Part shown: piece by piece, positions 1 through 8,402 of the stretch
Layout: each line of letters starts with the position of its first letter
Numbering within the stretch: the first letter of the stretch is position 1
Assembly: GCF_012933555.1 (NCBI RefSeq)
Contig: NZ_JABBPK010000001.1
Location: forward strand, 2,396,001 to 2,460,000
Direction of reading: 5' to 3'
Source of the DNA: Niallia alba
Lineage (GTDB): Bacteria; Bacillota; Bacilli; Bacillales; Cytobacillaceae
Length of the DNA stretch: 64,000 nt
Position numbers and translations under genes: made by a program
The notes under the pieces: model-generated
Told to the model about the DNA's origin: nothing
Seen by the model: the letters and a program-made list of their open reading frames with translations, nothing else
The model's database searches: none

Positions 1-292
1 CTCGAAAAATACTGCCTAAACCTTTCTCGGGGAAAGTAATCGGTTAAAATAAAATCCGTTATTACTTGGAAATCAACTACAATTACTTTTGAACAAATCT
101 AAACTTAATAAGTTTTCAATGCTAGTTACTTTTAGTAAACCAGTGATCGACTTTTAATTCCCCAAATGTAGCAATAAAAACAAAAGAATATCTCCTAAAT
201 TCGCTGCGTATAGTCAGGCTAGCAAGTTCTCAACCGAAAACATGCTAGCCTGTTCAATCTAGTTATTCAACCACACTTAAAGTTCCAGTTTA
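1..292. other. Gene-free left edge with a short inverted repeat
   Basis: No coding region is visible. A perfect 10-bp inverted repeat (CAGGCTAGCA at 215-224 and its complement at 243-252) lies just past the 3' end of the minus-strand TetR gene. It has no T tract on either side, so it is a weak terminator candidate. Confidence 0.4.
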
Positions 293-841
293 TCATACAT
301 GAATTCCAGCTTCGACTAATTTCCAGACAGCTTCAAATTCTCTTTTAAAGTCAATTTGTGACCAATTTTCTGCAAAGGAAGGAGATGAAAAGTAAGCAAA
401 TGCCATGAACAGAGCTTTTAGTATACTCTCATCCTCAATTCTACTTGCTTCTTTTAAGCTACTAAGTAAAGCTGTCATGTGACGAGTTAAAACTGATAGA
501 TTTCCATCAATATATGTTGTATATAATTTAAACATTTCTGGTTCACGATGATACGATTGATATTTTGATTCACTTAAAATCCAAAACCAATCATGAATGA
601 TTTCCTTTGTAGAAGAATAATTTTTAGTGTCAAAAGGAAATAGTTTTGTTAGTTCATTATCAAGCCATGAAAGGGCGAGTGCTGTCCATAATTCTTCCTT
701 TCCTGTGAAATACTTGTATATCGCTGCATGACTTGTTCCTAGTTCTTGGCCAACCTTTGAAAGATTGACTTTTTCCATTCCTTGTTTCACTACCATACGG
801 TGAGCAGTTGCTAATATGAGTTCTTTACTTAAATTTTTCAT
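293..841 (-). CDS. TetR/AcrR family transcriptional regulator
   Basis: This 182-aa protein has the usual TetR size and layout. An N-terminal helix-turn-helix (about residues 25-47, with VNLSKVGQELGTSHAAIYKY) is followed by an all-helical ligand-binding and dimerisation half. It is divergent from the short-chain dehydrogenase at 978, and a strong palindrome lies between them, so it probably represses that gene and possibly itself. The ligand cannot be told. The ATG at 841 is the only good start; the next Met (residue 16) would cut the first helix. Confidence 0.85.
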   Translation of the reverse strand: MKNLSKELILATAHRMVVKQGMEKVNLSKVGQELGTSHAAIYKYFTGKEELWTALALSWLDNELTKLFPFDTKNYSSTKEIIHDWFWILSESKYQSYHREPEMFKLYTTYIDGNLSVLTRHMTALLSSLKEASRIEDESILKALFMAFAYFSSPSFAENWSQIDFKREFEAVWKLVEAGIHV

Positions 842-884
842 GTATTAATTATACAACATTATTGGTTGAGGTAAAATTGAATGT

Positions 885-960
885 CTAGTTACAAAAGTTG
901 ACTTTTGTAACTAGTTAAGATAAAGTTGGATTTGCAGTTACAAAAAAATAAATATGTAAC
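885..960. promoter_or_regulatory. Divergent TetR-type operator and SDR promoter
   Basis: A perfect 30-bp palindrome at 885-914 has 14-nt arms (CTAGTTACAAAAGT) around a TG centre. A second, partial site at 937-960 repeats the outer half-sites GTTACA...TGTAAC with a 12-nt core. A plausible sigma-A promoter for the SDR (TTGACT at 898-903, 17-nt spacer, TAAAGT at 921-926) begins inside the first palindrome, so bound repressor would block it. That the TetR protein next door binds here is inferred from position. Confidence 0.7.
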
Positions 961-977
961 CAATAGAGGAGAATCTT

Positions 978-1739
978 ATGAACATTTCAAATAATACCAT
1001 TATTATCACCGGCGGCACTTCAGGAATAGGTCTTGCTTTCGCTAAAGAGTTGTTAAAACGTGGGAATAAAGTCATTGTAATTGGTCGTAATCAAAAAGCA
1101 ATTGATAAGGTATTGAAAGATCACAAAGGACTAATCGGTTTACAGGGGGACGTTTCTAGTGTTGATTCAGTTCGCAAAATGGCAATATTCATTCAGGAAA
1201 ACTATCCCGAAGCTAATGTTTTATTCCATTCAGCCGGCATTATGCGTGCTTTTCCATTACTAGATGAAAAAATGGAGTTAGAGCAGGTCACAGCTGAAAT
1301 TACAACAAATCTTAATGGAACAATATGGATGACCCAAGCTTTACTACCACAACTTTGTGAGCAAAAGGAAGCGATGATCGTTACTGTTAGTTCTGGCCTA
1401 TCTTATGTAACTTCACCTGTTCATCCAGTGTATTCTGCAACGAAAGCTGGGATTCACATGTATACAGATGCCCTTCGTATTCAATTAAATAAGTCAGATA
1501 AAAATATTCATGTGATGGAGTTGGTACCGCCGCTTGTTGCGGAAACAAATCTAGAACCGAGCGTAAAAGAAGGAGACAAATTTCCAAATATGACTTTAGA
1601 TACATTAGTTAAACATGGTATCAAAGGTATGGAAAAGAACAAAAAACGAGTAGTTCCAGGTCTTTCAAAAGTCTTGCGCTTTGGCGGGAAATTCTTTCCT
1701 GACACACTGGCTAGCTCAATGGTGAAAAATGAGAAATAA
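978..1739 (+). CDS. Short-chain dehydrogenase/reductase (DltE-like)
   Basis: This 253-aa classical SDR has an N-terminal Rossmann motif TGGTSGIG (residues 12-19). The NAG-type motif appears as HSAG near residue 85, and the catalytic Ser and YSATKAG (Tyr-x3-Lys) lie at about residues 139-156. It resembles the DltE/YvaG-type oxidoreductases often paired with a TetR regulator. The substrate is unknown. The ATG at 978 follows a GAGGAGAAT ribosome-binding site. The gene stands alone behind the TetR operator and is presumably induced when the repressor binds its ligand. Confidence 0.88.
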   Translation: MNISNNTIIITGGTSGIGLAFAKELLKRGNKVIVIGRNQKAIDKVLKDHKGLIGLQGDVSSVDSVRKMAIFIQENYPEANVLFHSAGIMRAFPLLDEKMELEQVTAEITTNLNGTIWMTQALLPQLCEQKEAMIVTVSSGLSYVTSPVHPVYSATKAGIHMYTDALRIQLNKSDKNIHVMELVPPLVAETNLEPSVKEGDKFPNMTLDTLVKHGIKGMEKNKKRVVPGLSKVLRFGGKFFPDTLASSMVKNEK

Positions 1740-2328
1740 GATTCATACCACAGTAGGGTATTTAGCTCAAAATAATATTAGATGACACAGCACTATGACT
1801 AAACTCATAATAAAAGATGTTATATATGGATTATTAAATGTTTAAACAGTAGCTCGTGTTAGCATTTTTATAATAAATGAATGTGAAAATTAAATAAATT
1901 CTAGTTGGAAACGTCTATAACCTAGATATTTAGGAGATTAGACGTTTTTTAGTTTGCAAATTATTCTAAAGGTTTAACGCTCAATCTCTGAATTAATCCT
2001 CGTTATATTTATAATATTGGGTCTTTGCTATATATCAATCGGAATAGATTAATGGAAGAAGCATTCTATATGAAATAATTCCAAGAAAAGAAGTTATTAA
2101 GATTGAAAAAGTAGCATGCAGATAGAATTAAGGATTTGGCAGATGTGAACGAACTTACTCTATTGAAGAACGTCAGCCAGAACTAGAAATATAGCGTCAA
2201 AAACAGTTTTAGAATAAGCTGGACTACAAAAAGAAGGAATTTTAAGGTAAAATAGACTTTTACATAGTGAGTAGCTCAACTACCTGGGTACGTTTTTTCA
2301 TTAAGATGATGGACAACTCATAATAAAA
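1740..2328. other. Non-coding stretch with a decayed acetyltransferase tail
   Basis: There is no intact gene. Around 2190-2290 one plus-strand frame reads like the C-terminal end of a RimJ/RimL-type N-acetyltransferase (ASKTVLE, then AGLQKEGILR) but is broken by in-frame stops, so I read it as an old pseudogene. A probable hairpin with T run lies near 1908-1951. The rest shows nothing recognisable. Confidence 0.35.
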
Positions 2329-2536
2329 GGCTGTTTTCTAAAGAATTGTTGTTTTTCAATCGAAAAAAAGAATTAGTTGGAAAAATGAAGCAGCCGGAAT
2401 ACACGTAGACTCCTGTGGGATTAGCGAGACAGTCTGAGACCCCGGAGGCGAAGCTGAGGAGGCTTAAGCTTCGCCCCACGGAAAGCGAAGTGTATTCCAG
2501 CTGCGGGTAATCGCAACAAACTTTACGAAAACAGCC
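2329..2536. mobile_element. MITE-like palindromic element with 8-bp target duplication
   Basis: The 208-bp element has 23-nt imperfect terminal inverted repeats (start GGCTGTTTTC, end GAAAACAGCC). Both sides are flanked by the direct repeat TAATAAAA (2321-2328 and 2537-2544). Inside lies a second stem (2390-2404 with 2490-2504, 14 of 15 pairs) enclosing a GC-rich core with GACTCCTGTGGGAT. A related core occurs at 56377-56509. It encodes no protein. Cores of this kind are common interspersed repeats in Bacillaceae, and movement by an unlinked transposase is inferred. Confidence 0.75.
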
Positions 2537-2684
2537 TAATAAAAACTTAAAGAGCTTGGTCCAGAAGGCAAAGAGGAAAAGATTACAAGGTGAGTACCTT
2601 TTAAGATATCGCTTTTCTACGTATCCAAATAAACATTTTTTCTATAATATAATAAGATACAATAGTATTGTGAGGACTTTTCAA

Positions 2685-3905
2685 ATGATAGACAATGAAT
2701 TTTTACCAAGTATTAAGCTGTATCGTCTTATTATTAGCTTGTTAATTATATTAATGAGTGCAGGGTTAGTATTAATTTACGAAGAAGATGGACGAATTAT
2801 TTCTCTTTCTTTAGTTTTTCAATTTTTATTTGTAGCATGTATTGCATTTCTATTAATAATTTTTCCGAATAAAGATTCAATAAATGTTAGAGCTGCGATT
2901 ACTTTTTTCATGTCTGCATACTTTTTCTTTATGTTTTTACGATTTCCTGACAGATTTGCATCGTTATTACTTATTAGTTTTATCCCAGTAATCCCTATAT
3001 TGTTTCTACATACTAGATTGTTCTATGTAACATTGCTGAGTAATATTACGATAACTGTTAGCATTATTATCTACTTGATGATGTATGACACACGTAGTAT
3101 ACATACTTACACCTATTTGGATTACTATGGAGTAGCCATTAACTTCCTTGGGACACAGCTTATGCTACTTTTCCTCTTCCTTCTCTTCCAAAAAAAGATG
3201 AAGGATCAAGAGTTATATTACGTTCAAGTTAAGGAAGATGAAAAGCTAAGGACAACTGGACAGCTTGCGGCAGCTGTTGCCCATGAAATTCGCAACCCTA
3301 TTACGGTAGTAAAAGGATTTATCCAACTGCATGAAAATGATCATTCGATACCAGAGCATATCAAAAAGCATTACAAGCTGATGTTGGATGAGTTACAAGC
3401 CGCTGAAACAGTTATTTCTGATTTTTTATCACTCGCAAAGCCTGTGGAAACCAAGACAGAGATTGTATCAGTCAACCCTTCACTTCATACTGTGATGGAC
3501 TTATTAAACACCTATGCGTCGGTTGATACTATTCATATTGAGTTAGAAATTGAAAATGAATACAAAATCCAATGTAATATCTTGGAGTTTAAGCAGTTAT
3601 TTGTGAATTTATTAAAAAATGCGATTGAAGCTTCACATCATGGAGATACAATTCGAGTAAAAGTAACAAGTGAAAAGGATATAGTGAAAATTGTGATAGT
3701 CGATAGCGGTTCAGGAATGAACCGAGAACAACTAGAGAGGATAGGAACCCCTTTCTACTCATTAAAAGCCAAAGGAACAGGACTAGGCTTAATGATCTGT
3801 TATAACATTGTCCAAAAATATAATGGAACGATTAACTTTTGGAGCGAGGAAGGAATAGGGACAGAGGTTACAGTGACCTTTCCCATTGTAAAAACGGATG
3901 GTTAG
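2685..3905 (+). CDS. Sporulation-type sensor histidine kinase, orphan
   Basis: The protein is about 406 aa with six likely membrane segments in the first 170 residues. The HisKA dimerisation domain carries the phospho-acceptor His in AVAHEIRNPITVVKGFIQ (near residue 200), followed by an HATPase domain with N box (LLKNAIEAS), G1 (VDSGSGM), F (PFYSLKAKG) and G2 (TGLGLMI). It resembles KinB-type kinases that feed Spo0F, and no response regulator is adjacent, which fits a phosphorelay kinase. I chose the ATG at 2685 over the longer TTG start at 2556 because a GAGGA site lies 8 nt upstream and the extra 43 residues look non-coding. Confidence 0.85.
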   Translation: MIDNEFLPSIKLYRLIISLLIILMSAGLVLIYEEDGRIISLSLVFQFLFVACIAFLLIIFPNKDSINVRAAITFFMSAYFFFMFLRFPDRFASLLLISFIPVIPILFLHTRLFYVTLLSNITITVSIIIYLMMYDTRSIHTYTYLDYYGVAINFLGTQLMLLFLFLLFQKKMKDQELYYVQVKEDEKLRTTGQLAAAVAHEIRNPITVVKGFIQLHENDHSIPEHIKKHYKLMLDELQAAETVISDFLSLAKPVETKTEIVSVNPSLHTVMDLLNTYASVDTIHIELEIENEYKIQCNILEFKQLFVNLLKNAIEASHHGDTIRVKVTSEKDIVKIVIVDSGSGMNREQLERIGTPFYSLKAKGTGLGLMICYNIVQKYNGTINFWSEEGIGTEVTVTFPIVKTDG

Positions 3906-3976
3906 GAAATTATTATATACAAACTAAATGAAGTTGAAGTCAGTATATTTCAAAAGACTGTCCACAGCAACTGTCT

Positions 3977-4057
3977 TCAACAGCAGAGTGGATGGCAAAT
4001 CTAGCTACGGATTGGGATAGAAAGTTAGAATGGATTAAGCGCATAGCAGAAGATTAA
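3977..4057 (+). pseudogene. C-terminal remnant, possibly of an ArsR-type regulator
   Basis: A 26-codon open stretch ends at TAA 4055-4057 and reads STAEWMANLATDWDRKLEWI and so on. This looks like the final helix that follows the winged helix in ArsR-type regulators. No start or DNA-binding part precedes it. The assignment is weak and rests on sequence style only. Confidence 0.3.
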
Positions 4058-4127
4058 TAATGGAAGTTAAATAGACGATTATAGACTAGTTTTGATCGAG
4101 CTGTGTAATAAAATATTTGAATTAACA

Positions 4128-5532
4128 CACTAGTGTTGCATTAATTTAAATTCACTATTAAAAATACTCAAAATGTTCAATATTATTATTTTGCGCAAAG
4201 AAAAAGTCCTTTATAATGGATTAGTCAGGTGGTAACCCGTCCAAATCCACTAAAAAAGGACCATCACATGGACAAGATTACACGAAAAACTTCATTTGGA
4301 CAATGGTTTTCACCTATAAATCTTCAATTATTTGAAGAAAACGTGAAAACGATGAAATTAGATTACTATACGAAAAAATTAACGACAGAGTCATTTCTAA
4401 AATTACTACTTTTTGCGCAGCTACAAGAAATTGAAAGTCTGCATGCGCTGGGTGATTGTCTTTTCGATGACCAGCTTCAAAAAGGGATAGACCTTGATTC
4501 TATTAGTATTTCTCAGTTGTCACGGCGGTTAAACGGCATAAACCCTGATCTATTTCAAAGGCTTTTCCTTGATTTAGTGTCACAAATTCATGCCAAAACG
4601 CATTACACGAAACTCGTGATGCCGTTAAAAATCATTGATTCAAGCACATTGCCACTTAATTTGACCAATCATAAATGGGCTAAATTCCGCAAAACAAAAG
4701 CAGGTGTAAAGTTACATTTGCGCCTTGTGTTTATGGAAAAGGGTATATCCTATCCTGAAAAGGCCGTTATGACAACGGCAAAAGAACATGACCGTGGTCA
4801 GCTTGAAATCATGGTGGATGACAAGGAATGCATGTATGTGTTTGACCGTGGTTATCTAGACTACGAGCGCTTTGATCGCATGACTGATGATGGCTACTTC
4901 TTTCTTTCACGGCTACGCAAAAATGCAGTCATACGGAACGTTTACGATTTTAAGCTACCCAAGGATACAGCTGTTTTATCAGACCAAATGGTGTTGATAG
5001 GTACGACTCAAAACCGTGCTGAAAATTACTTTCGGCTTCTAAAAGTGATGGACTCAAAAGGAAATGAACTTCATTTAATTACAAATCGTTTTGATTTAAG
5101 CGCCGAAGAAATTTCAGAAATGTATAAATCACGGTGGGCAATTGAGCTGTTTTTTAAATGGATCAAACAACATCTCAGCATCAAAAAGTTCTACGGTCAA
5201 AGCGAATGGGCGATTCAAAATCAAGTATTTATCGCACTAATTGTTTTTTGCCTACATGTTCTCGTGCAAATCGAGACCAGAAGCAAGCGAAAAACCTTAC
5301 AGATTAGCCGTTATCTAAGGGCTGCATTGTGGAAACCAGCGAATGTTTGGCTTCGAAAGATTGAAGGAAAAGCCATCCCTTAAATATGCAAATTGTCGTC
5401 GTTGCAAAAGTCTAATTGTAAATAAATTTCCAAATGGATGGGGCCACCTTTGATTGGGTATTTACTTTTTTGCCTCTAAACAGGGAAGGTGAGTAAACTG
5501 AAAATTATGACACTATTTATGCAACACTAGTG
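4128..5532 (+). mobile_element. IS4-family insertion sequence, copy 1 (IS4Bsu1-like)
   Basis: The 1405-bp element has terminal inverted repeats CACTAGTGTTGCAT (4128-4141) and their complement (5519-5532). Perfect 9-bp direct repeats GAATTAACA flank it (4119-4127 and 5533-5541). One transposase gene fills the inside. Length, 9-bp duplication and transposase match what I know of IS4Bsu1. Copies 2 and 3 lie at 6762 and 28787 in opposite orientation. Confidence 0.95.
4268..5383 (+). CDS. IS4-family transposase, copy 1
   Basis: This 371-aa DDE transposase is intact. The catalytic residues are visible as the first Asp in IIDSSTLPL (about residue 131), the second Asp in YVFDRGYLDYERFD (about 195), and the Glu in the IS4 signature YKSRWAIELFFKWIKQ (about 300), which is a full Y-(2)-R-(3)-E-(6)-K motif. 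The ATG at 4268 follows AAAAAAGGACC. The 13 extra residues of a longer GTG frame from 4229 lack a ribosome site. The other two copies in the window are nearly identical. Confidence 0.95.
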   Translation: MDKITRKTSFGQWFSPINLQLFEENVKTMKLDYYTKKLTTESFLKLLLFAQLQEIESLHALGDCLFDDQLQKGIDLDSISISQLSRRLNGINPDLFQRLFLDLVSQIHAKTHYTKLVMPLKIIDSSTLPLNLTNHKWAKFRKTKAGVKLHLRLVFMEKGISYPEKAVMTTAKEHDRGQLEIMVDDKECMYVFDRGYLDYERFDRMTDDGYFFLSRLRKNAVIRNVYDFKLPKDTAVLSDQMVLIGTTQNRAENYFRLLKVMDSKGNELHLITNRFDLSAEEISEMYKSRWAIELFFKWIKQHLSIKKFYGQSEWAIQNQVFIALIVFCLHVLVQIETRSKRKTLQISRYLRAALWKPANVWLRKIEGKAIP

Positions 5533-5788
5533 GAATTAACATTAAATAAGCTTAATGTATTGCCGAAAGACACATTATTCGTAGGAGATGACTTAGAAAA
5601 AGATATTGGCGGATGTCAAAGGGCAAATATAAAGGGGATATGGTTCAATCCTTATAGAACGGAGAATCATACGAAAATAAAACCATATGCTGAAATTCAT
5701 ACATTTGATCGTTTATTAAGTTATATTACATGATTATAATAATTTATTTGGTGCTTTCTAACTGTTGTAATAAGGAAACTTTTCACCA

Positions 5789-5830
5789 ATATTCATAACC
5801 TCCATAAAGTATAATGGGGGTTATGAATAT
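5789..5830 (+). promoter_or_regulatory. Hairpin covering the ribosome site and start of the next gene
   Basis: Arms ATATTCATAACCTCC (5789-5803) and GGGGGTTATGAATAT (5816-5830) pair at 14 of 15 positions around a 12-nt loop. The 3' arm contains both the GGGGG ribosome-binding sequence and the ATG codons at 5823 and 5829. If transcribed whole, translation starts would be sequestered. As DNA it could equally be an operator. Confidence 0.55.
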
Positions 5831-6635
5831 GAAAAATATTGAGTATCATCAAAAATACTTTCGTCCATCTCGATTACCAGCATTAAATCTTGGACTATTA
5901 ACGTCCGAGTTTTTTAATCCTTTTTATGGTAAAATATATAATGAAATACAGTTACCTGCTGAATTAACTAAAACACCTGAAGACACTATTCTAAATTATT
6001 TTCGTATATTACTGGAAGCAGGAAATCTGTTAGGTAGAAGCTGTGGTTCGGTTGGTCAAGGACATATGCCATTTCCAATTGCTTATAATTTCTTATCAAA
6101 AGAATATCAAGAGAAAGTAAGTTATAAGGAGTACGTACAAACATTTGCTGGAGTTGGACATACGAGTTTAATCAAGCTTTCCAAAATAGCTACTGAAAAA
6201 CAGGCAATACGTTTTTTTTATGAAATTGAAACTATTGTAGGTTCCATAGATGTCACGGCTGAATATTTTGGGTATTCGTATGGATTTATGGAGATTATAT
6301 ATGAACATTCGGGCTACCGAATTAATACAAACCAACAAATTCGCGAAGATTTTCTATGTGCACCCTACCATCTTTGGGAGCATGATGCAGAAGCAGCTAT
6401 TGATATAAAATATGGAGAATGGTGCAAGCTGATTAAGAAAAGATATCCTACAATAAAAAAAGACTATGTGAAGTATATTTACTTTCAAGGCACCGATGAA
6501 GCTGACTATTGTATTATTTTCTTTACTTTAACGAATGGCACGGATATAGAAATTATTCAGTATCGTAAGGAAAGCAATGAAGATTGGAAACAGGTAAAAC
6601 TCGTTCCTGAAAAAGATTGTTTGCAAGAACCTTGA
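5829..6635 (+). CDS. Uncharacterised 268-aa protein
   Basis: I do not recognise the family. The protein is soluble-looking, rich in aromatic residues, with no signal peptide and no membrane span. Features include LLGRSCGSVGQGHMPFP (about residues 66-82), FAGVGHTSLIKLSKIATEKQ and a C-terminal acidic stretch with DEADYCIIFFTLTNGTDIEI. I place the start at ATG 5829 because it sits 8 nt from GGGGG; ATGs at 5814 and 5823 are too close. A hairpin covers the start region. The gene stands alone between two IS4 copies. Confidence 0.65.
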   Translation: MKNIEYHQKYFRPSRLPALNLGLLTSEFFNPFYGKIYNEIQLPAELTKTPEDTILNYFRILLEAGNLLGRSCGSVGQGHMPFPIAYNFLSKEYQEKVSYKEYVQTFAGVGHTSLIKLSKIATEKQAIRFFYEIETIVGSIDVTAEYFGYSYGFMEIIYEHSGYRINTNQQIREDFLCAPYHLWEHDAEAAIDIKYGEWCKLIKKRYPTIKKDYVKYIYFQGTDEADYCIIFFTLTNGTDIEIIQYRKESNEDWKQVKLVPEKDCLQEP

Positions 6636-6761
6636 AAACAAAGAGAATATATTATTAATAAAAAATTCAACCATTAGAGTACACTATTGGTGTACTAGAC
6701 TTTATGACGGCTTTATTTCAAAAGAAGAGAGATAAATTAGAGGGAATATTTTAATTTATAC

Positions 6762-8165
6762 CACTAGTGTTGCATAAATATTGTCGCAATTTTCAGTCTG
6801 ATTATCCTCCTTGTTTAGAGCCAAAAAGGTAAATACCTATTCAAAGGTGGCTCCATCCATTTGGGTTTTTTTTACAATTAGACTTGTGCGACAACAACAA
6901 TTTGCTTATTAAGGGATGGCTTTCCCTTCAATCTTTCGAAGCCAGATATGGGCTGGTTTCCACAATGCAGCCCTTAAATAACGGCTAATTTGTAAGGTTT
7001 TTCGCTTACTTCTTGTTTCAAGTTGTACGAGAACATGTAGGCAAAAAACAATCAGTGCGATAAACACTTGGTTTTGAATCGCCCATTCACTTTGACCGTA
7101 GAACTTTTTGATGCTGAGATGCTGTTTGATCCATTTAAAGAACAACTCAATTGCCCATCGTGATTTATACATTTCCGATATTTCTTCGGCGCTTAAGTCA
7201 AAACGATTTGTGATTAAATGAAGTTCATTACCTTTTGAATCTATTATTTTTAGAAGTCGAAAATAGTTTTCAGCTCGGTTTTGAGTTGTACCAATCAACA
7301 CCATTTGATCCGACAAAACAGATGAATCCTTGGGTAGTTTAAAATCATAAACCTCCCGTACGACTGCGTTTTTTCGTAGCCTAGAAAGAAAAAAGTAGCC
7401 TTCATCGGTCATGCGATCAAAACGCTCGTAGTCTAGATAACCTCGGTCAAACACATACATGCATTCTTTATCGTCAACCATAATCTCAAGTTGACCACGA
7501 TCGTGTTCGCTTGCCGTTGTCATCACGGCTTTTTCGGGATAGGATTCTCCCTTTTCCATAAATACAAGGCGTAAGTGTAACTTTACGCCTGCCTTAGTTT
7601 TGCGGAACTTCGCCCATTTATGATTGGTCAAATTTAGTGGCAAAGTACTTGAATCAATAATTTTTAACGGCATGACAAGTTTTGTGTAGTGTGTTTTGGC
7701 GTGAATTTGTCCGACTAAATCAAGGAAAAGTCTTTGAAACAAATCTGGATTTAGACCATTTAAACGGCGCGAGAGCTGAGAAATGCTTATAGAATCAAGG
7801 TCGATTTCCTTTTGAAGATGATCATCAAAAAGGCAATCACTTAACGCATGAAGACTTTCAACTTCTTCTAATTGTGCAAAAAGTAATAGTTTTAGGAATG
7901 ATTCTGTCGTTAACTTTTTCGTATAGCAATCTAATTTCAATGTTTTCACCTGTTCTTCAAATAATTGAAGATTAATTGGCGAAAACCATTGTCCAAATGA
8001 AGTTTTTCGTGTAATCTTGTCCATGAGATTGGTCCTTTTTTAGTGGATTTGGACGGGTTACCACCTGACTTATCCATTATAAAGGACTTTTTCTATGCAT
8101 AAAATAATAAAAGTGAACATTTCGAGTATTTTTAATAGTGAAATTAAATTAATGCAACACTAGTG
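6762..8165 (-). mobile_element. IS4-family insertion sequence, copy 2
   Basis: The 1404-bp element has ends CACTAGTGTTGCAT (6762-6775) and their complement (8152-8165). It is bracketed by perfect 9-bp repeats AATTTATAC (6753-6761 and 8166-8174). It is inserted in non-coding DNA and the transposase reads on the minus strand. Confidence 0.95.
6909..8024 (-). CDS. IS4-family transposase, copy 2
   Basis: This intact 371-aa DDE transposase is nearly identical to copies 1 and 3 and keeps the IIDSST, VFDRGYLDYERFD and YKSRWAIELFFKWIKQ motifs. A few substitutions separate it from copy 1 (for example LEEVESLHALSDC for LQEIESLHALGDC). The copies are therefore related but not fresh duplicates of one another. 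Confidence 0.95.
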   Translation of the reverse strand: MDKITRKTSFGQWFSPINLQLFEEQVKTLKLDCYTKKLTTESFLKLLLFAQLEEVESLHALSDCLFDDHLQKEIDLDSISISQLSRRLNGLNPDLFQRLFLDLVGQIHAKTHYTKLVMPLKIIDSSTLPLNLTNHKWAKFRKTKAGVKLHLRLVFMEKGESYPEKAVMTTASEHDRGQLEIMVDDKECMYVFDRGYLDYERFDRMTDEGYFFLSRLRKNAVVREVYDFKLPKDSSVLSDQMVLIGTTQNRAENYFRLLKIIDSKGNELHLITNRFDLSAEEISEMYKSRWAIELFFKWIKQHLSIKKFYGQSEWAIQNQVFIALIVFCLHVLVQLETRSKRKTLQISRYLRAALWKPAHIWLRKIEGKAIP

Positions 8166-8402
8166 AATTTATACATTTAAAATATTTATGCAATGCAAAG
8201 TAAACGTGATACTTAAGGTATTGCGTTTTTTTGTGTAGTTTCACATTAACTGGTAATGGTGGTTTCTTCATACATCCATCTTAAATTTTAAAATAAAACT
8301 ATAGATTGACGATTCTAAGCTGTTCTTTTGAATTATTTGGAAGAACGCTAGTCTATTTTATAGTAATACATCATATGTTTTTGAAGAGAAAGGGGGAAAA
8401 GT

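Larger units (their letters stand above)
4110..5733 (+). pseudogene. HAD-family hydrolase remnant split by an IS4 copy
   Basis: Removing the IS (4128-5532) and one copy of its 9-bp duplication joins the frame as KIFELTLNKLNVLPKDTLFV. The frame continues into GDDLEKDIGGCQRANIKGIWF and ends at 5733. This is the C-terminal part of a haloacid-dehalogenase-like phosphatase, with the motif IV acidic pair GDD. The codons before KIF do not resemble the usual family sequence and meet a stop at 4068-4070. The gene therefore seems to have lost its 5' part before the insertion. The 67-aa frame at 5530 uses IS-end bases as its start and is unlikely to be a real gene. Confidence 0.8.

Noticed and set aside
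2556-2684. 43-residue N-terminal extension of the histidine kinase
   Set aside because: It depends on a TTG without a ribosome site and follows directly on the MITE flank. The ATG at 2685 has GAGGA at good spacing.
5530-5733. Independent 67-aa gene starting at GTG 5530
   Set aside because: The start codon is made by the last bases of the IS end. The frame is the tail of the interrupted HAD gene.
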